Shown here: one piece after another, positions 56,280 through 64,000 of the stretch
Layout of the letters: the number at the start of each line of letters is the position of its first letter
Numbering within the stretch: the stretch's first letter is position 1
From: Epiperipatus broadwayi
Lineage: Eukaryota; Onychophora; Udeonychophora; Euonychophora; Peripatidae
Length of the DNA: 64,000 bases
Assembly: GCA_028023455.1 (NCBI GenBank)
Contig: JAQFVV010006311.1
Span: 492,001 to 556,000, forward strand
Direction of reading: 5' to 3'
Notes under the pieces: model-generated
Told to the model about the DNA's origin: nothing
The model's input: only the letters and a program-made list of their open reading frames with translations
Databases searched by the model: none
Position numbers and translations under genes: made by a program

Positions 56280-57350
56280 ATCTATTGATTGAGGTAATTT
56301 TTTCAGAGCAATTCAAAATAATAGTTCCCATACATATGAATGGAAGTAAATGTGAACCTAAAATTTTTGAGCCAATTTCATAACTACTCCCTCAAAATTT
56401 TTTGAAAATTATATTTATAATATTATAAGGAAACATATTTTAAAAATTACAAATAATTCTCAGCATGACTTTGTTCCATTATAATCCTGTCTCACAAATC
56501 GACTAAGAATAAATGATAATACGTATATGTCATGCTCTTAATAACAAGAACAGAATAAATGTAATTTATGACTTATCTCAAACATTCAATAGGCTGAATA
56601 TAGATAAACTTATTAAAAAAATTAATAAAACAAATGCAGTTATAAAACATTTATTTGGTTCATGTCTTATTTAACTAATAGGAAATTTTATATTGATCCT
56701 AATAATAAGATTTTAATACTTTGCCAATGTATCAAGGAATTCCCCAGGATGAAATTTTGGCATACTTGTTATTCAATATTTATATTAGTAATATAATAGA
56801 TTATTTAAAGCACTTAAAATCATTAACATATACTAATGACATAAAATTGTTTAAAATAATTAATAATTATAATGATTTACTATTTGATATCAATTATTTC
56901 TCAAATTGGTATTAAGATGTTACTAAATATTGGAAAATGTAGTATTTTACAGGAATCAAAATTATGCAAAATGATTATAGTTAGTTATTATATTAATAGC
57001 ATAAAAATAAATCATAAAAAAGACCTTGATTTAGCTTTGACTCTAACATCATTTAATAGAAAAGTGAAACAAAACATTCAAACTATATAGTGCTATTGCA
57101 AGTCATCAGATATGAAAAATTATTCACTACATAAATAAAATTTCTATTTAATGTCTCGGTATTACTAAGGATACACATTGCATCTCATATTTGAAACACT
57201 GACAATAAAAGCTATATCAATAAGCTACAAAGAGTTTGCCATAGATTTCAAAAACTGATTGTTAGCAACAAAAATATTAATAAAATTTCTTTAAGAAATG
57301 TAAAAACTTTAAACGATCTTAAACTTTTCTTTGATATAGTCATAAATTAA
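56280..57350 (+). pseudogene. LINE reverse transcriptase (CR1/jockey-like), decayed
   Basis: In order: FKIIVPIHMNGSKCEPKIF and PIS near 56310-56380 (vvPIhKnGs....yRPIS), ENYIYNIIRKHILK near 56405, SQHDFVP..SCLTNRL near 56465 (QHGF...rSc.TnLl), a shifted VIYDLSQTFNRL block (DfsKAFD), YLTNRKFYIDP near 56670, QGIPQDEILAYLLFNIYISN from 56731 (GvPQGS.LGPLLFnIYin), YTNDIKLFK from 56828 (YADD, first D changed to N), and LNIGKC. INKLQRVCHRFQKLI (57210-57255) is the post-RT segment. The catalytic YADD is broken, and stops occur between blocks. Confidence 0.85.
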
Positions 57351-58566
57351 TAATATTAACAAACTTTATTTCAACAATAAATATTATACTATATTTATAA
57401 TTTTAGAAAGGTCAATATCTATGAAAGTTTTAAAACATGAACTTATCTATCTCACAAAATACTATGTATAGATTAACAAATACATCTAATAATCTTAATA
57501 TAAATATTGATATAAAATGAATTTATAAAAAAGATAGTATTAAATTAGCAATGAAGAAGCTTTATTAATGATTTCTTTTCTGTAAGTGGCCTTGGCTATT
57601 TGTAATGTTACAAAGAAATATAAAGAAATGTTTTCATTTCTCCCCTTAAAGTTATTATTTTTCTTTTTACATGATATATGAGAATGGATATCAAAGCACG
57701 AGCAGAGGGTTGACATTCAAAAAATATTTACCGACTACTAATCTTATATAAATTTTTAAAAAATTATTATAAAGTAAAAAGAACAAGAGTTTGCAAATAA
57801 GTTAAATGGATTTTATAATTACTCAGATATATTATTAATAATACGGGGTTTTTTTTTTTAATAACACAATTGTTTTCATTGCAGAAATATAATCATTATT
57901 TATTTGGCCCCTTCGCAAATTTACAAGATTTATGTTATATTTTATTAGAAAATTTTCTTTAGAGCTGGTCATAGATGTTAATTATTATTATTATTATTAT
58001 TATAACAATGGGATTAAAACATATCTAAATGTAAAACATCTCCTCTTTTAGAAAGATTGCCTTTATTTTTATTCAGTTTTATAAATGTCTAAAAATAATC
58101 TTGTTTGCAGTATTACTTTTTTTTTTTTAATAAGTGAAAAAAAGAGTTAGTTCATTCATCATTTAATATTTCCTCTTTTTATCTACCTCCTTGCTTATTT
58201 TTCAAGCTATTTTTAGGTTATTATAACTATTTCCGTTTACTAATTAAAGAATAAACATTTATTATCAGTAAAATATCTTCAACAATGAATTTGATAAGTT
58301 ATATTGAAATACATATAAATAATCGGATGGTTAGTTACACGAAAGATAGTGTGATTTTCAAGTATTAGAAAAGATGGGTTGAGTTTCCATCCAGGAACTT
58401 TCAGCCCTTGAATTAATCATTCCATTATTGTATTAAAACTGTACAGTTTTCAAATATATCCCCCCCCCCCATAAAAAATTTAATAATAAATTATGATTTA
58501 ATTTGCAGAGATATTGAGCATAAATGGCAAAATGTGATTTCATCGTTATTAATTGGTGACGATCAT
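57351..58566. other. No gene recognised; C11 run
   Basis: An (ATT)n stretch of about 9 units lies at 57979-58002 and a C11 run at 58460-58470. The region near 57560-57720 could be eroded LINE 3' sequence but shows no motif. Confidence 0.4.
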
Positions 58567-58995
58567 TCATAAACAATGATAAGGGCATCTGTGAACTGTA
58601 GAGGGAGGGGGGGTTTTCTTGGATATTGATGTGCAGTTCTCTGATGCTACTAGGGGTGGTTTTCTATATCTTGGGACTGACTTGGGAATAGTTGAAATAT
58701 TGTTATCTTTGTTATTAACATCAAAATGATTATTACTACTTTTACTATTGATCTGTTGAAGATTATTTTTACTAATATTAGTATATGTTTGCATTATCTT
58801 TGAACTTTGGAATTCAATGATAGTGAAATTAGAAGTGGTTGAAATCTTGTTACTTTTGTTATTTATAATTGACTATAGTATTATTTTTACTTTTGCTACT
58901 GATATGCTATTATTTTTAGCATCATTAGCAACTGTTTGTATTACCTTTGAATTTTGGAACTCAGGGTTAGTGAAATTGGCACCCTCCACCTACCT
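58567..58995 (-). pseudogene. Broken low-complexity frame with an internal repeat
   Basis: On the minus strand one frame reads about 140 codons to a stop at 58567 with a single TAG near 58872. It is rich in N, S, K and T. A 60-codon segment is repeated: NFTNPEFQNSKVIQTVAND in the first unit faces NFTIIEFQSSKIMQTYTNI in the second, each followed by K-N-N and an S-K segment and ending ..IST. The tail is proline- and serine-rich. No family recognised. It may be a duplicated exon, or a minisatellite that happens to be open. Confidence 0.3.
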
Positions 58996-59218
58996 GGTAA
59001 TGTGACAGGTCATTCCCATATTAATCAGTAAATTATCATTAGAAAAATTAATGACTTAAAATTTTGAATGCCAAATTTAAACAAATTTGATAAATGAATT
59101 ATCAAGTAAATGAAGACAAAACTTTGTAATAAAAGATAAGAAGTTTAAGCTTTAAATGAATTTTAAGCAAACAAAACTGGAGCTTTTTGCCTGGTTTGTT
59201 GATGGATGAACAACTGTG

Positions 59219-59364
<146 letters not shown>

Positions 59365-60629
59365 TTGCCTTAATGTGTTATTTCTCTTGAAATTGGTTGT
59401 ACTTATTTATGATTGGCTGCTATTGCTGATGCTTTAATTAAATAACATAGGAATTAACTTATCATAACAAATAAAAATAACAAACAATAGAATCATAAAT
59501 TTCTTCTTCCTACTCAATCTTTTATCTATATGCCGAATTTAAATAAATCTGGATTTACATAAAAAATTCATAACTTTCATAAAGTGCAAAAAAATAAAAA
59601 AATATGATATCTAAAACAACAGAGCTATCATTCTTCAGATTTCATGCAATGCAAACATCTATTGTGACATGTTGCAATGAGTAATTTCATATTCAGCAAT
59701 GTGGACAAAAAGGCATGAGTAAATTGTTATATAATCCAATTAATCAACTCAGATTAATTGGAATAGTACCAGATTATGACAATTTGTAGCATATTTTAAA
59801 TGAATCCTTAAGCACTTCTAGGGTTACAATTTTTGCTATCTGTAAAATCACCAATTTAATATTGCTTTTTTTCTGAAGCATTGTGCAATTGTTAATATTA
59901 TCAATCAGTGTGCAAACCATAAATTGATTAAATATTCTGCTTTTCTTATCAGAAGTGCAAGACATTATTATTAAATTTATTACCTTTGATAGTTTCACGT
60001 TTACAAGAATTTATCATATAGTTTAATTTATTATTGTGACTTCTTAATATATTTTTTGAAAAATTATTTAGATTTGAAAAAAAGTAAAATTATAGATAAG
60101 ACTAGCAACAACATTAAAATCAAAAGTCAATATAATATTTTTGTGAACGATAGCATCTTTTATTTCATTAAAAATGTTTTCATGCAAACACTTTTAACAA
60201 ATACTAAGGATAGACTGTGTATCTAGTCTTCAAAGGAATATTTTTAAAAAAAAATTATAATTAGATCACACCCTGTCTACTTAAAAATCTGAATGCTTTA
60301 AATTTTAGCACTAATTATTAAATTTAATGAAAGATGATTTTTGTAAATGTTTTAACGGGTTTTCTTTCTGATGAAAAACAAGGATACTTTTAGACGTATG
60401 TAAAGAATATTTTTGAATGGGTCAAATAGTATTTTAAAATTGTTATGAAATATTTTAATGAGGGAATTGAAAACATATAAAAACTGAACTTTTAATGACA
60501 CAGAAATAAGAAAGAAATATAGATTGGTGAATTTTGAGAAACATCTAAAAGATAAAATGGAACAAAAGTATCTAAATTAAGATAAAACAGAACAGAGATA
60601 GCTAATATTTCTGTAATGCGATTTTCACA
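59365..60629. other. No gene recognised
   Basis: A 74-codon minus frame at 59774-59998 was inspected and shows no motif. No repeat shared with the rest of the window was found. Confidence 0.4.
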
Positions 60630-61035
60630 ACACTACTCACATGGGAAATAGGATCTGGTTTCTATCCACTTTTAATACCTTGTGGGAGGATTTAATCATA
60701 AACATATGACCAAAGACATGTGAAAAAGATGTATAATGCCCAAAATTCATATTTTGTTCTTAACCAGCATTCATCAGTTGGCTCAGATCACAACTCTTAT
60801 ACATATCTTTATTATTGTTCAGTATATATAGATATTTAATTACCACAGTTTAATTGGTGTGGCAAACTTACTGCTGTCACAACTTGAATACAAATCTCTT
60901 AATGGAAATATGTTAATAATTTTTTCTTTTTCGTATGTCTTTAGTCATATGTTTATGATTACAGTATTCCACAAGGTGTTAAAAGTGGATAAAAACCAGT
61001 CCCTATTTTGTATGAGAATGGTGTAGGGAAAATTA
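60630..61035. mobile_element. Foldback element carrying an HHR family-2 segment
   Basis: Arms of about 110 bp (60630-60745 and 60925-61035) are inverted copies with landmarks TATCCACTTTTAATACCTTG / CAAGGTGTTAAAAGTGGATA and CATAAACATATGAC / GTCATATGTTTATG. The left arm leads into a minus-strand family-2 hammerhead region (60738-60800). The arms differ from the usual family-2 body, so this is a related subfamily or a composite. No target duplication was settled. Confidence 0.55.
60738..60800 (-). pseudogene. Family-2 hammerhead with G12 lost
   Basis: Minus strand CTGATGA (60777-60771) is intact and preceded by AGCCAA as in other family-2 copies. The GAAA box reads AAAA: the G12 position (60755) is A directly after C, as in the copies at 6.9 and 10.1 kb. 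Stem II pairing is reduced. Confidence 0.6.
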
Positions 61036-61113
61036 CACTATAGAAATATTATTCATTAAGAGAATAATCTCTGATCTGATGAATGACTAATAAAATTATT
61101 AAGAACAGAGATA

Positions 61114-61455
61114 AACATCACATGACCACCATCTCTTGTGCTTGTGTATAACTGTTGTTAAAACAAGCTGATGGCTTGAATTGGAAACATTAAAGTGTTT
61201 TCAGTTTTAGACTCATAGTTTTGTAGTTAAATGGAGATAAAAGGAGGTTGCTGGAGGGTTGCATTAGATCCTAAGATCTAGATGCAGTGTTCTCAGATCC
61301 AAGGCTCCTCACTGATGAAGGCCACAAGCCAGAAACTAGTCTGGGGATATTGCATGAGTAGGCACTAGATGGGGATTTTATGCACAAGCCTTCTGGCATC
61401 CATTGATTACTCTAGCTTGCTGTGTGTGGCATACATATAGTGAGTTTTGCCTATT
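61114..61455 (+). mobile_element. HHR family-1 element with 15-bp target duplication
   Basis: TTAAGAACAGAGATA occurs at 61099-61113 and 61456-61470. The 342-bp copy starts with the inverted family-1 end (CATCACATGACCACC to TTAAAACAAG), then joins plus-strand body (from CTGATGGCTTGAATTGG), a hammerhead at 61297-61355 and the 3' sequence ending TTTTGCCTATT. It has the best-preserved family-1 ribozyme in the window. No coding capacity. Confidence 0.8.
61297..61355 (+). ncRNA. Hammerhead-like ribozyme, family 1, best copy
   Basis: CTGATGA at 61312-61318; stem II G320-C330, G321-C329, C322-G328 (plus 61000) with loop CACAA, and A319 facing A331 at its base; GAAA at 61332-61335; stem III only A335-U340 and C336-G339 with a UA loop; GUC with C17 at 61341. 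Stem I pairs UCCUCA (61306-61311) with UGGGGA (61342-61347) and, across a 3x2 internal loop, AUCCAA with UUGCAU (one mismatch). The A-A at 10.1-11.1 and the minimal stem III make cleavage as a monomer uncertain; very short stem III hammerheads are known to work as dimers. Confidence 0.6.
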
Positions 61456-61470
61456 TTAAGAACAGAGATA

Positions 61471-62109
61471 GTTTTCAAGATTATAATGTACTTAATAAAT
61501 TCTTCATAGAATGTAATAACCACTTAGTGAAGTGTATAGTAAACGTTACAACAAAACAATTATTTCAAATCTTCAAAATAAATTTAAAGCAGAACATACA
61601 AATCATATTAAATTATTAATACTTAATTTATTACAAGAGAGACACAAGTACTAAGGTTATAGCCTTATTTAAGTATTACATGCTAACATTGCACTTAATA
61701 AGAATTAATATTTACAACTTTTAATTAAATTGTTAAAAGAATTGAAAATTATTCAAACATGGGAGAGATTTTTTAAAAAAAAACATAAATTGCAAGTGCA
61801 AAAACATGCATGCACACATTCAACAGGAAGTTTTCACTTGATATAATACAGTGAATGCAGAAAATAAAGAAAAAAATGAATATATGAAATTTTGCAAAAT
61901 GATATAAAAAAAGTGAAGTGACAAGGTAAATTATTAGAAAAAATAAATGACTCAAATATACAAAAAGTTATTCTTGATATTGGGAGAAGAAAAGTTTGCA
62001 TAATTCCTATGAATAATATTATATAGTAATAATAAACAAAGTAGGTGATACAATAATAATGAAACCATTTGAAAACCAAATATCCCAAATTAAGAAATGA
62101 GTCATGCAA
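61471..62109. other. No gene recognised
   Basis: Overlapping minus frames at 61773-61955 and 61834-62109 are F/I/Y-rich and lack motifs. They lie just before a plus-strand LINE relic and are not called. Confidence 0.4.
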
Positions 62110-63014
62110 TTAATTTTTTAAAAAAGATAAAAACCTCCAAGAAATGATGAAATCACTACAAATATTTTAAAAAGGAGTAAAAAATAAATAAATTGTTTGA
62201 TAACTGTAGATACTAATTGTCCAAATGAATTAAAGATATATCAGATGACTTGATTAATGCATTTGTAATATTACCATTTAAAAAAGATAGGAGAAAAAGA
62301 TGCTTTACAATCAAAGATTTACATATATAAAAAAAGGGATTTTCCAGAGAGCCTCAAACTTGAGTCAATAAAATTTAAAATTGATTATAATCCAATACAG
62401 TATATATGTATTATAGACCAGTTAATTAACATTGATATTTTGTAGATGTGTGAATTAGGAGATCTTGAACTGAAGATGAGTGTTTCCATGATTAAATGTA
62501 GAACATCCTATCATAAAACTGAAGTATCTTGTTAAATTTTCAAGACTTACCAAAATATAATAACTCTTATTATCGGACTGATAACGATATTATGGCAGAA
62601 TGATTCTATCTTGCTAAAGATTTTTCAAAAGTTTTATGGGAAATATTTTGCATATTAAACTATGAAGTAAAAAGATTAAAAATAAATTAGAATTAGTTGT
62701 GCCATCTAGATTCTGAAGATAGTATGTTGCTTTTGCAAATAATGTTTCAGATCTGCATGAACTGTTATTAGAGCTGTCAAGTATCGCAAAACTTAAAAAA
62801 AACAAAAAACAACGGAAGTAATGTTAAATGAATCTTCAAAAAAAAAAAAAAAAAAAAGGTGAATAGAAAAAATGACAATAATTAGAAATTGACAATTATA
62901 AATATTGTGGACAAATTATTAATATGAATAAAAATATCATAGATAAAAATTAATTATTGAATTAAACTTGAAAAAAAAATTCTGTGGTAGAAATATCTTA
63001 ATAATAAAAGAAAT
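62110..63014 (+). pseudogene. LINE reverse transcriptase, decayed
   Basis: KTSRNDEITTNILKRS at about 62130-62180 is nearly the same as KTHRNDEI..DILK in the LINE at 19.9 kb. DDLINAFVILPFKKDRRKRC (from about 62246) matches the iP..l..s.fi.lpKK....C block. YVAFANNVSDLHELLLELSS at 62723-62782 is the YADD region with both aspartates lost (FANN). NYKYCGQIINMNKNIID near 62895 matches Y.YLGQ.I....EI. An A17 run at 62839-62857 and several stops interrupt it. It ends just before the target duplication of the HHR element at 63035. Confidence 0.75.
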
Positions 63015-63034
63015 TATACTTATATGCTTAAATA

Positions 63035-63273
63035 TTTGAAAACCAGGCACTCTTCACAAACCTGGGAGCTTAATTGTAAGTATAAGAGATTTGAACTCAG
63101 ATTTTCAAGCACCCTTCAACTATCCACACTACCTCATACAACCGATACACATGTCCACACACATGTATATTGGTGATTATTTATCTTTTCTACATGTGTG
63201 TGGGCATGTGTATCGGTTGTATGAGATAGTGTGGATAGTTGAAGGGTGCTTGAAAATCTGAGTTCAAATCCCC
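63035..63273. mobile_element. HHR family-2 foldback copy with 20-bp target duplication
   Basis: TATACTTATATGCTTAAATA is duplicated at 63015-63034 and 63274-63293. The element opens with the family-2 5' end (TTTGAAAACCAGGCACTC) and then carries an inverted copy of the 3' half (63087-63165). It next switches to the plus-strand 3' half, which begins TATTGGTGATT, the sequence right at the hammerhead cleavage point, and ends GAGTTCAAATCCCCTATA. The ribozyme core itself is absent. Confidence 0.8.
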
Positions 63274-63293
63274 TATACTTATATGCTTAAATA

Positions 63294-64000
63294 ATTTTTT
63301 TTTTATAAATGTGTTTAATAAAGAATTTTTTATAATTTGAAATATGGCTACTTATTGAAAAGTTTATATAGAGATTATAAATCACTATAATGAAAAATAG
63401 GAGTGAAAATGAGAAATTAAAAGTAAAATAAACATGCTATAAAACAAACAAGTATTATATTATTAAAAGAATTAAGACTGAAATGAAGTTAAACATGCAT
63501 TTCCTGCTAAAAATATAACAATAGATGAACTAATGTGAAAAAATGATAAATACATAAAACTGAAATAAATTTAAAAAAGGTTATTCAATCTGAAGTGGAT
63601 TAATAATGACTGATAGCACAATGGTCATCTGCTATATGTTGACATGCTCTTGCATAACACATTTTTCATGCATCTCATCAAAGCTTATAATTAGAAATAA
63701 TCATGATTATAAATGAATTCATTCAATATATATATAATGTAGGATGTTCTTTCTTTTCTTTTTTTAAAAATATTTTCATTTTTCATTTTTGACAAAGATA
63801 ATTTTTTCACATTATCTGTTATAATGATCATGCTAATTTGTATGAGACAGTAATGAGTTATTATCAACTCTATTACTCCACAGATTCTGCACCACTCTAT
63901 TGGGAAAAATTATACATTTGGCTCATCTAATTTACTTTGAACTTTTAAAAATATTTCATCAGTAGACTTTCCTTATTTATGTATTCATACCCTGAGCAAG
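63294..64000. other. No gene recognised
   Basis: AT-rich sequence to the end of the window. No motif, repeat shared with other parts, or RNA gene was recognised. Confidence 0.45.

Overview
This window is invertebrate animal DNA. By eye it is at least three-quarters A+T and poor in CpG. I could find no intact protein-coding gene, tRNA or rRNA gene. The longest open frames are under 100 codons, and where I recognise the protein it is a decayed retrotransposon. The animal assignment rests on Penelope-like elements (PLEs) with GIY-YIG endonucleases, a LINE whose apurinic endonuclease resembles the animal proteins often labelled 'craniofacial development protein 2-like', and hammerhead-ribozyme repeats. 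The phylum cannot be named from this stretch.

The most striking content is a set of short repeats that carry hammerhead self-cleaving ribozymes (HHRs). HHR family 2 is a 217-240 bp retroposon with 14-20 bp target-site duplications; it has complete HHRs at 3984-4048 (minus) and 8034-8092 (plus). At 6740-8230 it forms two tandem dimers facing each other, with ribozyme-to-ribozyme periods of 456 and 467 bp. HHR family 1 (about 30960, 41568, 45157, 52356 and 61114, plus fragments) has TSDs of 10-17 bp and an HHR-like fold whose stem II covaries between copies. Families 3 and 4 have looser hammerhead-like motifs, and two family-3 copies bracket the Penelope relic at 24.5-26.9 kb. In at least three family 1/2 copies an inversion junction lies at or close to the predicted cleavage site.

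Layout: 0-5.6 kb holds the end of a TIR DNA transposon and one HHR retroposon. 5.6-10.1 kb holds foldbacks and the HHR array. 10.1-16.3 kb is mostly featureless. 16.3-21.3 kb is a minus-strand LINE, possibly one copy split by 2.2 kb. 24.5-26.9 kb is Penelope relic 1, invaded by a foldback and an HHR family-1 fragment. 28-34 kb holds HHR family 1 and a 1.33 kb TA/TIR transposon. 34-41 kb holds an unrecognised broken reading frame and foldbacks. 41.5-47.8 kb holds HHR families 1, 3 and 4 and a LINE C-terminus. 48.1-51.7 kb is Penelope relic 2 in two opposed copies, each interrupted by unrelated DNA. 52.3-54.4 kb holds HHR families 1 and 4. 55.5-57.4 kb and 62.1-63.0 kb hold LINE relics. 58.5-59.4 kb holds a broken low-complexity frame and an (ATT)n microsatellite. 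60.6-61.5 kb and 63.0-63.3 kb hold more HHR elements.

The elements probably fed on each other: Penelope or LINE reverse transcriptases would have copied the non-coding HHR elements, as suggested by their target-site duplications. All protein relics here are dead, so any current mobility would have to come from elsewhere in the genome. All coordinates were read by hand, and element edges without a TSD are approximate.
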